This document shows, one piece after another, positions 12,468-22,893 of a stretch of 64,000 nucleotides of DNA. Under the pieces are notes generated by a model that was not told the DNA's origin, searched no databases, and worked only from the letters and a program-made list of their open reading frames with translations. The position numbers and the translations under genes were made by a program. The DNA comes from Galeopsis tetrahit (taxonomy: Eukaryota; Streptophyta; Magnoliopsida; Lamiales; Lamiaceae). The DNA lies in the NCBI GenBank assembly GCA_963675135.1, contig OY776120.1:60446063-60510062 (forward strand). Direction: 5' to 3'. Numbering within the stretch: position 1 is the stretch's first letter; each line of letters opens with the position of its first letter.

Positions 12468-12500
12468 CCAACGGATAGTTGATCAAATTGGTCTATAAAT
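12468..12500 (+). promoter_or_regulatory. LTR core promoter: CCAACGG plus TATA box
   Basis: CCAACGG at 12468-12474 and TATAAAT at 12494-12500, 19 bp apart. The same pair occurs in the element 3 LTR (29736-29742 and 29762-29768) and the element 5 LTR (58090-58096 and 58118-58124). The CCAACGG core is like plant MYB-type binding sites. Role inferred from position, not measured. Confidence 0.65.
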
Positions 12501-13292
12501 TCAGAAGTGATCCAAGGATTCACTCATCCAACTATCTGCTATCAAACTATCATCAAGCAATCAAAGGAAACCAAGCTATTCTTAAGTATCCCAAGTTTCA
12601 TGATCACTTCAAAAGCTAAGCCATTTCTTGTAAAATCCCAAGCTTAGCATTGAGATATCCTAAGCCTTTACATTGTTCTTACTGTAAAGGATAACTCTAT
12701 TAGTTGGAACCTAACCTCAAACCCTTACCTCATTTAGTGAAGGAGTGTTTGTTGTAGAAGTGAGAAGTTAAGGAATGTTATTGAGAAACACAGTCTTAAC
12801 TCAGAGAGATTGAGCACTAGGACTCAGATTATCCTAGGGATCAAAGCACTAAGAGAGTGTTGTTGATCAGTGCACCTTGGCACTATAAAACAAGCTAATT
12901 CCATTGTTAAGGAATTATCCTGTTCAATCAGGGAAAGTGGATGTAGGAGTATTGAGACTCTGAACCACTATAAATTGTGTGTCATTTACTTTCTGCATTC
13001 ATTATTGTATTTCATACAATCAATCATTTCCTAAGAGTTTATTTTAGTAAGTAAGAAAAACTGTTTTGGACAAAGTCCCTGATCAACTGTGCTTTCAGAA
13101 ATTAACTTGGAGTATTCTGTCAAAGAAAATGTCAACCACATTCCGCACTTAGTAACTCATTTAGATATTTATCCAACTGATCACTTTCTAGTTTTCAGTA
13201 GGACATGTATCTTTGAAAATCACACTCAGGCAAGTTGTGAAGACAACTTCCCTGATAGGCTCAAACTGTTTGAAAAAGAAAAGAATTTGCAT

Positions 13293-13326
13293 ACACAAGT
13301 GCATTCCCCCCCCTATACACTTGTGT
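13293..13326 (+). promoter_or_regulatory. C-loop hairpin near LTR end (element 2)
   Basis: Arms ACACAAGTGCAT (13293-13304) and ATACACTTGTGT (13315-13326) pair at 11 of 12 positions around a T-C8-T loop, 22 nt before the LTR end. Equivalent hairpins occur in every LTR 3' end of families A and B in this window. Function unknown. Confidence 0.7.
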
Positions 13327-13350
13327 CATACTCCACTAAGGACCAACAAG

Positions 13351-13362
13351 TGGTATCAGAGC
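13351..13362 (+). other. Primer binding site of element 2
   Basis: TGGTATCAGAGC, two bases after the LTR CCAACA end, complementary to the 3' end of initiator Met tRNA as in most plant copia elements. Confidence 0.9.
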
Positions 13363-13488
13363 AGGGGTTCAAAGACCACTGCTTCTGAAAATCCAACTGA
13401 TTTTCAAATCACTTTATCTCTGTGGTCACTGAACTGATCCAAATTTCTGAAAAACCTATTTGTGTTTATCTAATATATTTCTATAGAA

Positions 13489-14949
13489 ATGGCTAACAAT
13501 GCAGTTCCAGGAGATGCTGTCAATACCATCAACAACATGGGTCCAAATCAAGTGAATCATATTTCACATCATAAATTGCCAATGTTCTCAATTGAGAACT
13601 ATGATTTATGGAAGATCAGGATGAGAGCACATCTTGCCTGCCAGCATGATGAAATGCTCAAAGTCATCACCAGAGGGCCCTTCACATTCACCAAGCTAAA
13701 TCCCAAGGTCACTGATGCTCAGAAAGAAGACCTAAGGGAACTACTGTCAAAGGATGAGGATGAGTTTACAGCTGAAGAAAGAAAAAGACATAACCTGAAC
13801 TACATTGCCATGAATACTTTGTACCAGACCATTCCAGATGCAGTGATGGGAAGAGTGTATCACTGCACCACAGCAAAAGAGATCTGGGATACCCTAGCAC
13901 TTATGTGTGAAGGTACCCAAAAGATCAAAGAAAACAAACTTCAAGTGGCCATCCAAAAATATGAACAATTTACTATGGAGCCAAATGAAACTATTGATCA
14001 TCTTGATGGCAGATTCACTGACATCATGAATGAGATAAACTCTCTTGGCAAGTTCTATGCCAAAAGAGAAGTTGCACTGAAAATTCTAAGAAGTCTCACA
14101 TCCAAACGGGACATATATTCAGTCATGATGCAGAACACCAGCAATATTGACAACATGCCCATGCAGCAAGTGTTTTCTAAACTCAAAGCATATGAGTTTG
14201 ATCTAAACCGGAAAAAGGTACATGAAGAGCCATCTTCCTCAAGCAAGGGTGTTGCATTCAAGGCTACTGAGTCAGAAAAGAAGAATGCACAGAAATCATC
14301 TCAAATTGTCTCCAAAACTGAGTTGAAGGAGGAGTTGGCACTCATGGCTAGAAGATTTGAAAAGCTCAACTCCAGATTTGGTAGATACAAAAAGTTCTAC
14401 CAAGACAACAGGACAAGGAGGAGATTCAGTTCTCCTGACAACAAATCAGAGGACAAATTCTCTGATGAAAAGAAGATAGACAAATATGCTGACAAAAAGA
14501 AGTACATCAAAGGTGAACCATCATCATCCAGAAGAAAGGAGTCCTCAAGCAAGAAAAATGATGATGAAGATGTGTGTTACAACTGCCAGAAAAAGGGTCA
14601 CTTTCAGTATGACTGTCCTGACCTAAGCTCAAAAGAAAGGAAAGAGAGGCAGAACAAAAGAGATAAGAGGCTTAACAACAGGAAGGCTATGGTAGCTGGA
14701 GAATCAGCAAGTGAAGAAAGTGTATACTCATCTGATGATGGGTTGTTCTCCAACAGTGACAGTGAAGAAGAATGTCAAATGGCCTTTGAAAATGAAGAGG
14801 GCTACAAGGACCACAGGAAGAAGAGAAGCATAAACAAGAGAACATCATGGTACTTGGACAGTGGATGTTCAAGGCATATGACTGGAAACAAAGAGCTTCT
14901 CTTAGAATTCATTGAAAAAGATGGTCCTTTCAGTAACCTTTGGAGATAG
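13489..14949 (+). pseudogene. gag-pol: Gag fused in frame to protease start, element 2
   Basis: Start ATG at 13489 gives a MANN N-terminus shared with element 4. Codons 1-437 are Gag: a copia Gag domain (FSIENYD...KIRMRAH), a Lys/Ser-rich basic stretch and one CCHC zinc knuckle (CYNCQKKGHFQYDC, about 14574-14615). At 14799/14800 it passes without a break into the pol frame, and protease motif DSGCSRHMTG follows near 14860. In element 4 the same point is interrupted by 1166 nt with GT...AG ends, so element 2 looks like a reverse-transcribed spliced copy. A one-base insertion near 14927 shifts the frame and ends the ORF at 14949. Gag packages RNA; the fusion would supply protease. Confidence 0.85.
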
Positions 14950-15540
14950 CTCTCAAGGAATCACAAGAGGTTATGGTACATTAAATATTGGTAGTGTAAA
15001 AATTACTGATGTTTCATATGTCCTAGGCCTAAAATATAACTTGCTATCTATAAGTCAAATTTGTGATAGAGGATACAATGTTGAATTTGCACCTAATGAA
15101 TGCATTATCAAAGACAAATCAACACAACAGGTACTACTAACAGGGTTGAGAAAGGGAAATGTCTACTTTGCAGATTGGAGCAAAACCCCTAAAACAGTCT
15201 GTCTTGTTGCCAAAAGCACAAATGAGCAGAGTTGGCTATGGCACAAAAGACTGAATCACCTAAACTTCAAAACCATCAACAAACTGGCAAGGAACTCTCT
15301 AGTAAAAGGGCTGCCAAATGGTGTTCACTAAGGAACATGTATGTCAGCCATGTCAGGAAGGAAAGCAAATCAAAGCTTCATTCAAAGGAAAGCCTGTCAT
15401 TTCTACTGAGAGAGTTCTCCAACTACTGCATATGGACTTGTTTGGTCCAATCATCCCAGTAAGCTTAAATGGAAGGAAATATGCTTTGGTTGTTGTTGAT
15501 GATTTCTCCAGGTACACTTGGGTGGTATTTCTTCTGAACA
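14912..15540 (+). pseudogene. pol: Protease end and partial integrase, element 2
   Basis: Continues pol after the frameshift near 14927. Visible are the protease/pre-integrase region (TFGDSSQGITRGYGTLNIG, LLSISQICDRGYNVEF), the pre-integrase zinc region (LWHKRLNHLNF and CQPCQEG) and the first integrase core motif (LLHMDLFGPI, VVDDFSRYTW). A second frame change occurs near 15318. At about 15540 the core is cut: about 700 bp present in element 4, carrying the second Asp and the catalytic Glu, are missing. The sequence jumps to the acidic linker through repeated CAATCAACCTACC units, suggesting microhomology-mediated deletion. No active integrase is possible. Confidence 0.85.
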
Positions 15541-16012
15541 AAATGGCAATCAACCTACCTACCTACCTAATGGCAATCAACCAGAGGACAACCAACCTGA
15601 AGGAGAAATTGAACTGACTGACCCAATCCCAGTTCAAAACCAGGTAACAACTACCAATGAAGAAGCAGGCACTGCTGAGGTAGTCAATGGATCTAATATT
15701 CAAGGGGGAACCAATGAAAATGTCAATCTTTCTGACAATGAGGACAATACCCCTGAATATGATCCTGAACTTGATCCTTCAATAAACTTTCCTGAATTTA
15801 ATGAATCTAGTGATCCAACCTCAGAAGAGGACAATTCTTCTGAAGGGATCAGGTCTAGAAGGACTTGGTTGCATGACCACCCAACTAGCCTGATACTTGG
15901 TAATCCAAGTGAAGGGATCAAAACTAGAAGATCTCATGGAGAAAGTGCTCTGTTTTGCTGTTTTCTTTCAGAACAGGAACCAAAGGACATTGAGGAAGCA
16001 CTTCAAGACACC
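15541..16012 (+). pseudogene. Integrase-RT acidic linker, element 2
   Basis: Open frame rich in Asn, Glu, Pro and Thr, with EGEIELTDPIPVQNQ and a run of Asp/Glu and Pro codons, ending EEALQDTN just before the solo LTR. It corresponds to the variable linker between the integrase C-terminal region and RT in element 4 (about 43290-43730). It ends at the AACTG duplication at 16013-16017. Confidence 0.8.
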
Positions 16013-16017
16013 AACTG

Positions 16018-17676
16018 TGTTGGTCCTAAAAGGAGTATATAACAAGTGTATGAGGGGGGTGGGGGGGTGGGGGGTGGGGGGGAATACACTTGTATGCAAA
16101 TTCTTTTCAAACTTGATCAAACTAGAGTTAAGCCAGATTGTCTTGGACAACTCTGCTGAAGATGTATAACCTTTTCAAAGATAACCAAACTACTAAGTAC
16201 TATTGAGTACTTAGTTGAATGACTATCTAAGTTGGTTATAAGTGCGGAATTAGTGGTTGGCCCTTAGTTTAGACTCCTTTAAATTTATGAAATCACTTAG
16301 TCAATCAATTCAGTTTTCAGGGAACTTGTTCAAATGAGTTTTGCACAGTCTTTGAATGTATGTCCTTTGAAAGATCTGTTTTGAGTGCAATGTTGAATGT
16401 ATGAAAGTACTTTGAAAGTAAATCAACACAAGAGTTTATAGTGGTTCAGAGACTCAAGCTCCTACATCCACTTTCCCTGATTTAACAGGATAATTCCTTC
16501 ACTCTTGGAATTAACTTGTTTTATAGTGCTAAGGTGCACTTGATCAAGAACACCACTCCTTGGTGAATTGATCCCTAGGATGTCTAGAGTCCTAGTACCC
16601 TCTTCTCAACTCAGAACTGAACTTTTCTTCTCTCAACAGTCAGCTCTTACCACTTCTACTACTACAACCTTCTCACTTTCTCACTTGAAAGAGGTAAGGG
16701 TTGAAGTAAGGTTCCAACTAATGAGATATCATTTACAATGAAGATCAGTGTATAAGGATTAGGATATCTCTCTAAGCTTTGTATGGATATACAATTGGAT
16801 TCAGCTTAGAAGAAGTGTATGAAGACTAAGATAGTCTTTTGAAAGCTTGAATGTTCTATGAGCTTCAGAATACTTGTGTAGTTGGATTCTGTTGAGGTGC
16901 TTTCAAATGGTCTTCACACTTCTGTATTTATAGACAAATGAAGGATTTGCTCGTTGGAGAGGCAGCCTCAAATGTCCATAACTGTCTTCTTTTAGTTCTT
17001 CAACTTAGAAGACAGATTCTTGATAGTGACATGTCCTCATTTGGGAAATAAACGGCTGTAAAGACTTTGTCTTCATTCTGCAGCACTCTTCCCAATGTCT
17101 GACTTTAATATTCACTTGTTAAGACTTGGACATGGCTTCTGAAGGTTGCTCCAATGATAGGACAACATTCCTTATCAAATGGATAACTCTGCTTATCACT
17201 ATCAGCAGACTTGCTTATCAGCATAGTTGGCTTGCTCTTTTCAGATGACTTGGCTCTTTTCCCTTTGCTTCACTTGGAATTGATCTTAGCATCATTCTTT
17301 GAAGGCTTTTAGGGTATAGTTGTCTTCATCTCTTCAGCATAGTTGACCTTTAAGCTTCAGAACATTTGTTCTTGTTTAATTGTGCTGAGACAACTCTTCT
17401 GGACAACTCTCCTGATCAGCATACTTGACCTTCAATAGACTTAGTGATTGTTCCAGAATTTGAGCCTTAAGGAGACTTTGTTCTTGATAGTCTTCAAAGC
17501 ATATGTTCCCCCTCAAATTGTGCATCTAAACAACTAAGAGCTGCCTAACATATCAGCTCCTCATCTAGCCTTATTCTATATGTTCTAACATGCTTAGAAC
17601 ATAATCATCTTAGACTTAGGCATGTCTCAGGGGGTTTTGGTATTGAATCAAAACATATCTCATTTTATTCCCAACA
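16018..17676 (-). mobile_element. Solo LTR in reverse orientation, family A
   Basis: Reads TGTTGGTCCTAAAAGGAG at the left and TTTTATTCCCAACA at the right, the reverse complement of a family A LTR like 28926-30635. It is flanked by AACTG on both sides (16013-16017 and 17677-17681), the 5-bp target duplication of copia integration. No internal retroelement sequence is present, so it arose by LTR-LTR recombination. It splits element 2 pol between the linker and the first RT residues and is therefore younger than element 2. Its TATA and CCAACGA boxes are near 16925-16965 on the minus strand. Confidence 0.95.
16042..16093 (-). promoter_or_regulatory. Expanded G-rich hairpin loop of the solo LTR
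   Basis: Arms ACAAGTGTAT (16042-16051) and ATACACTTGT (16084-16093) are perfect inverses. The loop has grown to about 32 nt and contains four G runs of 6, 7, 6 and 7 separated by single T bases, a textbook G-quadruplex pattern on the plus strand. Confidence 0.75.
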
Positions 17677-17681
17677 AACTG

Positions 17682-19169
17682 GATTATTGCCATGCAAGAA
17701 GAGCTGAATCAGTTCACCAGAAATGAAGTATGGGAACTGGTGGATAGGCCAACTCATCAAGATGTCATTGGAACCAAATGGGTATTCAAAAATAAGAAGA
17801 ATGAAAATGACATCATTGTGAGAAACAAAGCAAGACTGGTGGCCAAAGGATACTGTCAATCTGAAGGGATTGATTATGATGAAACATTTGCACCAGTGGC
17901 CAGACTTGAGGCAATCAGACTCTTCCTAGCATATGCAGCTCACATGAGATTCAAGGTGTATCAAATGGATGTGAAGAGTGCATTTCTAAATGGGGTACTG
18001 AAAGAAGAGGTGTATGTTGAACAGCCCCAGGCTTTGAAGAAGGAGATAAGGTGTACATATTGAAGAAAGCCCTCTATGGCCTAAAGCAAGCTCCAAGAGC
18101 TTGGTATGACACCTTATCACAGTTCCTTCTAGATCATGGTTTTGTCAAAGACACTGTTGACAGAACCTTGTTCAGAATCTGTGAAGGAAATGATATTTTG
18201 TTAGTCCAAATCTATGTGGATGACATTATATTTGGATCTCCAAATGAGAAACTGTGTGAGAAATTCTCTAAACTCATGCAAAGCAAATTTGAGATGTCCA
18301 TGATGGGATTGATGAATTTATTTCTAGGACTTCAAGTCACTCAATCAAAGAAAGGAATATTCATCAATCAGGCCAAGTATACAAGGGACATGATCAAGAA
18401 ATTTGGATGTGCTACAAGCAAGCCAGTCAGAATTCCCATGAATACAAACTGGAAGATGGATCCTGATGAAAGTGGAGTATCCACCAATTCCACTGAATAT
18501 AGAGGCATCATTGGATCCCTACTTTATCTCACTGCAAGCAGGCCTGACATCACATTTGCAGTTGGAGTATGTGCCAGATTTCAAGCAAATCCAAAGAAGA
18601 GTCACCTTGAAGCTGCCAAGAGGATCCTAAGATATCTCAAGGGAAATGAGAATCTTGGGCTATGGTATCCAGCTGATGACAACATTGAGCTCACTGGATA
18701 CTCAGATGCAGATTATGGAGGATGTAGAATTGACAGAAAATCCACCTCAGGAACATGTCAATTTCTGGGCAGCAAGCTGATCTCATGGTTTTCAAAGAAG
18801 CAAAATACTGTTGCAACATATACAACTGAAGCAGAATATGTAACAGCTGGAAGTTGCTGTGCTCAGATACTTTGGCTTAGACAGAAACTCAGAGATTACA
18901 AAGTAATCACAAATGAAGTTCCCATATTCTGTGACAACAATAGTGCAATTGCTATTTCATAGAATCCAGTGCTCCACACCAGATGTAAACATGTTGATAT
19001 CAAACATCATTTCATAAGGGATCATGTGGAGAAGAAAGATATCAAGCTTGTCAAAATTCACACAGATAAGCAAAAGGCTGATATCTTGACAAAGCCTTTA
19101 GTTGAAGCAAGATTTCTGGAACTTTCAGCTGAATTGGGCTTACTTGATCCAGGGAAGGTGGAGAAATGA
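17682..19169 (+). pseudogene. pol: RT and RNase H of element 2, broken
   Basis: Resumes immediately after the solo LTR duplication with AMQEELNQF, the normal start of the copia RT domain (RVT_2). Motifs: TKWVFKNKK, YDETFAPVARLEAIR, KSAFLNG, ALYGLKQAPRAWY, YVDDIIFG (about 18217), SLLYLTASRPDI, and RNase H GYSDADYGGC (about 18700) with STSGTCQFLG and TEAEYV. Defects: a one-base deletion in a C run near 18030 shifts frame, and TAG at 18960-18962 where Gln is expected. The segment ends with LTKPLVEARF and a stop at 19169. RT copies the RNA; RNase H removes it. Neither can now be made complete. Confidence 0.92.
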
Positions 19170-19830
19170 AGAAGGATGCTCAGATGAAGGGGAAAGTTCA
19201 TTAAAATGAACTTCAGCAAAGTTGACCAATCTCACTGAAGTTTTCTGGCTAGAAGAGAAACTTAGTAGAATTGTCCATATAGCCTTCAGCAATGTTGGTC
19301 AGGAAGATTGACCTTGTGGGACCCATTCAGCAACATTGGGACCCACTTAGGAATGTTGGTCAGTCATTTTGACCAAAACAGAGGTCAAAACACCTTTTAG
19401 GATGTTTGTCCAAGTTAATAGGGTGATAATTGCTATTTTTAGCATTGATTGGACATTTAAAAGATTTCTTGGGCTAAGAGTAGGCTATTTTTAGGATGGC
19501 GTGTGATATTAAGATTTTAGCCCCGAAATGGCAAATCTGCATTTAATGCAAAATCTCTTTTAAGATTGCATTAATTACTGTGCTATCATCAAAGCCATTG
19601 ATTAACCTTAAAACTTCATCTAACCGTTTCACAGCCCACGACCCCACTTTATCCACATGGTCTTATGATTTGTCCACCCTCAATAGCTTTTGTCCAACGG
19701 TTAACAAAAAGTCAAGCATATAAAAACATTCAGTTTTTGCCCTCATTTCTCAAGCACACATATTTTCAAATCCTTAAGCAAAATTCTGAAAAACCTTCCA
19801 ACTCTCCATTCCTTTTCTCAGAAATCATCC
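19170..19830 (+). other. Non-coding pol-ORF3 interval, element 2
   Basis: Contains a purine tract GAAGGGGAAAG (19186-19196) right after pol, then repeats of TTGACC and GACCCA. TCCAACGGTTA (19693-19703) is followed 18 bp later by TATAAAA (19719-19725), about 105 bp before the ORF3 ATG. The last 90 bp form a pyrimidine- and A-rich leader. The layout suggests a separate ORF3 promoter; this is inference. Confidence 0.6.
19693..19725 (+). promoter_or_regulatory. Putative ORF3 promoter, element 2
   Basis: TCCAACGGTTA fits the plant M-phase (MSA) consensus YCYAACGGYYA, and TATAAAA starts at 19719. Spacing between CCAACGG and TATA is 18 bp, almost the 19-21 bp seen in the LTR promoters. The ORF3 ATG is at 19831. 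Confidence 0.5.
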
Positions 19831-20330
19831 ATGGTTCCTAAACTCAAAAGAGAAGAATTGGTTAACTTCAATGATCCATCTCTGGACATTGATTTTTATT
19901 ATCTAAGCAACATAAACTCTCTTTGGTTCGAAAAGCTTGTTGTTTTTGACAGTCCAAATAAGGAAGTTCATCCAGTCCTTCAATGGCTTAGGGATGCTGG
20001 GCTCGAAAAATTCTTAGGCACTAAACCTGACTCGTGTCTCAACCCATTCATGGCTGAATTTTTTGCTTACCTAAGGTGGAAGGGTAAGAAAGGAGATGTG
20101 TGCACCAAGCTCACATATGCAGAAGAAGATGAAGAGGAGGAGACTCAACACACCATCATCTTCACTTTTGAAGATCTAGATGCCAGCTTTGGTCTACCCT
20201 CTGAAGGCCTGAATCCAGAACTCTACAGAGAAGGAGAGGAACAAGAGTTCTCTGATCCATGGATGAAAGTCCCCAAAAAGCTGGTAGGTGCTCAAAATAA
20301 GAAAACATTGAAGCCAGTATATGAGCACTC
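19831..20330 (+). pseudogene. ORF3 N-terminal fragment, element 2
   Basis: First 166 or so codons of the extra ORF downstream of pol. It aligns with the start of the element 4 ORF3: EELVNFNDPSLDIDF, VLQWLRDAGLEKFLGTKPDSC, MAEFFAYLRWKGK, DLDASFGLPSEG. It has no signal peptide. After AQNKKTLKPV (about 20310-20325) homology stops and integrase sequence of element 3 begins, so the C-terminal thousand or more residues are lost. The frame happens to stay open into the joined sequence and stops at 20370. The N-terminal region may correspond to the 'putative plant transposon protein' domain family; function unknown. Confidence 0.8.
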
Positions 20331-22874
20331 AATTCATACATCAATGAGTATTGCTCACAAAATGGAATAGTTCATGAAACCTCAGCAGCTAGAACCCCTC
20401 AGCAGAATGGGGTAGCAGATAAAAGAAATAGAACTCTCAAAGAAGCTGCTAGAACCTTAATTGCTGATTCAAATTTACCTAAGATGTTTTGGGCTGAAGC
20501 TATAAACACTGCATGCTATACTCAGAATAGATGTTTGATCACTAAGGGACAAGGCAAAACCCCTTATGAACTCTGGAAAGAAAGATTGCCTAAAGTATCT
20601 TACTTTCACATATTTGGTTGTAAGTGTTTCATTCACAACAATGGGAAAGAGCAGTTGAAAGCTTTTGATAGTAAAGCTGATGAGGGGATATTCGTTGGAT
20701 ACTCCCAAATCAGTGGAGCTTTCAGAGTTTACAATTGTAAAACCCTAATTGTGGAAGAAACACCCCATGTTGTGTTTGATGAATCTATTCTTGAGAACAG
20801 GAACAAGAACTTGGATAATGAGGAAATCACACAGAGGACAACCAGACTGAGCTCAAAAGATAAGGATACCACATTCATAGATGTTGTCCAGGCCAATTCT
20901 CCTGAAATCACTAGACTGGACAACAATCCTGAAGGCAATATTCCTGAGACAAACCCCACTGAAGGAAATGATGAACTGAATGACCCAATCCCAGTTCATA
21001 ATCAGGTAACAACTACCAATGAAGAAGCAGGCCCTGCTGAGGTAGTTAATGGATCCAATATTCAAGGGGGAAACATAAATGTTGAAAATGCCAATGTCCC
21101 TGACATTGAGGACAACACCCCTGAATATGATCCTGAATTAGATCCTGCATTAAATTTTCCTGAGTTTTATGATGCTAGTGACTCAACCTTAGTAGAGGAC
21201 AACTCTACTGAAGGGATTAGAAAAAGAAGGACTTGGTTATCTGACCATCCTACTAATCTGATACTTGGTGATCCAAGTGTAGGAGTCAAAACTAGAAGGT
21301 TTCATGGTGAAAGTGCTCTTTTTTGTTGTTTCTTATCAGAACAGGAGCCTAAAGTCATTGATGAAGCTGTTCAAGATGCCAACTGGATCACAGCAATGCA
21401 AGAAGAGCTGAACCAATTCACCAGGAATGATGTTTGGGAGCTGGTTGACAGACCATCACATCAAGATGTTATTGGAACCAAATGGATATTCAAGAAAAAT
21501 AAGAATGAGAATGATGTGATAGTCAGAAACAAGGCCAGACTAGTGGCCAAGGGCTATTGCCAATCAGAAGGCATTGATTATGATGAAACATTTGCACCAG
21601 TGGCAAGGCTAGAAGCAATAAGGCTGTTCTTAGCCTATGCTGCCCACAAGAGATTCAAAGTCTATCAAATGGATGTCAAGAGTGTCTTCCTGAATGGTGT
21701 ACTAAAGGAAGAAGTCTATGTAGAGCAACCACCTGGTTTTGAGATTGGAAACCAAGTTTACAAACTGAAGAAAGCTCTCTATGGACTCAAGCAAGCTCCA
21801 AGAGCTTGGTATGATACAATGTCACAGTTTCTCTTGGATCGTGGATTTGTCAAAGGAACTGTGGACATAACTCTCTTCAGAATTAGTGAAGGAGATGACA
21901 TCTTGCTTGTCCAAATATATGTTGATGACATCATATTTGGATCCCCCAATGAGAAGCTATGTGAAAAGTTCTCCAAACTCATGCAAAGCAAGTTTGAGAT
22001 GTCAATGATGGGGATGATGAACTTCTTCTTGGGCTTACAAGTCAAGCAATCAAAAGAAGGAATTTTCATCAATCAAGCTAAGTACACCAGAGAAATGATC
22101 AAGAAATTTGGATGTGCTACTAGCAAGCCAGTAAGGATCCCAATGAACACTAATTGGAAGATGGATCCTGATGAGAGTGGTGTTCCAACCAACTCTACTG
22201 AGTATAGAGGAATAATTGGTTCCCTCCTCTATCTCACTGCTAGCAGACCTGACATCACCTTTGCAGTAGGTGTATGTGCAAGGTTCCAAGAAAATCCTAA
22301 GAAGAGCCACTTAGAGGCTACTAAGAGGATCTTGAGGTATCTCAAGGGCACTGAAAATCTAGGCCTTTGGTACCCTGCTGATGACAACATTGAGTTAACT
22401 GGGTACTCAGATGCTGATTATGGAGGTTGCAGAATTGATAGGAAGTCCACTTCAGGAACATGTCAATTCTTGGGAAACAAGCTCATCTCTTGGTTCTCAA
22501 AGAAGCAAAACACTATGGCCACCTCCACCACTGATGCTGAGTATGTTGCAGCTGGAAGTTGTTGTACTCAAATCCAATGGTTGAGACAATAACTTAGAGA
22601 TTACAATGTCAACTCTACTGAAGTGCCAATCTTCTTTGACAACAACACTTCAATTGCAATTTCTCAAAATCCAGTGCTGCACACAAGATGCAAACATGTG
22701 GATATCAAACATCACTTCATTAGAGACCATGTGGAGAAGAAGGACATCAAATTGGTGAAAATCCACACAGATCACCAAAAAGCTGATATTTTGACAAAGC
22801 CACTTGTAGAAGCAAGATTCTTGGAATTATCAGCAGATTTGGGACTTCTTGATCTAGGGAAGTTGGACAAGTAA
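20331..22874 (+). pseudogene. pol: Integrase end, RT and RNase H of element 3
   Basis: One frame from the join to 22874 with a single nonsense TAA at 22590-22592. Parts: end of the integrase core (TPQQNGVA), MFWAEAINTACY, the copia integrase C-terminal region (YFHIFGCKCFI, FDSKADEGIFVGYS), acidic linker, RT with YVDDIIFG (about 21921-21944), RNase H GYSDADYGGC (about 22400) and end LTKPLVEARF. The residue at the integrase catalytic Glu position is Asp. Upstream catalytic Asp residues are absent because of the 5' truncation. This is the longest nearly intact RT in the plus-strand family A copies. Confidence 0.92.
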
Positions 22875-22893
22875 GTCCAGTGGAGTTAATTAG

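Larger units (their letters stand above)
11730..13348 (+). repeat. 5' LTR of element 2
   Basis: Runs from TGTTGGGAAATAAAATG to GGACCAACA, with 6-bp terminal inverted repeats TGTTGG/CCAACA. A TATA box (TATAAAT, 12494-12500) lies 19 bp after CCAACGG (12468-12474). A hairpin with a C-rich loop is at 13293-13326. It matches the truncated LTR of element 4 and more distantly the element 3 LTR. No host-like ORF; the open frame at 12199-12498 is inside the LTR promoter region and is taken as chance. Confidence 0.9.
11730..20330 (+). mobile_element. Sirevirus-like copia, element 2 (family A)
   Basis: Order: 5' LTR 11730-13348, primer site 13351, gag fused to protease, partial integrase, linker, RT-RNase H, and the first 166 codons of ORF3. 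It is interrupted by a reverse solo LTR (16018-17676). It has lost about 700 bp of integrase near 15540 and all sequence after the ORF3 break at about 20330, where it joins element 3. Flank AACAT at 11725-11729 is not repeated after the element 3 LTR (CATAA at 30636), which agrees with a chimera of two insertions rather than one element. Confidence 0.85.

Noticed and set aside
12199..12498. 99-codon ORF in the element 2 LTR as a possible LTR-encoded protein
   Set aside because: It overlaps the CCAACGG-TATA promoter, has no domain, and the same region is not open in the element 3 LTR.
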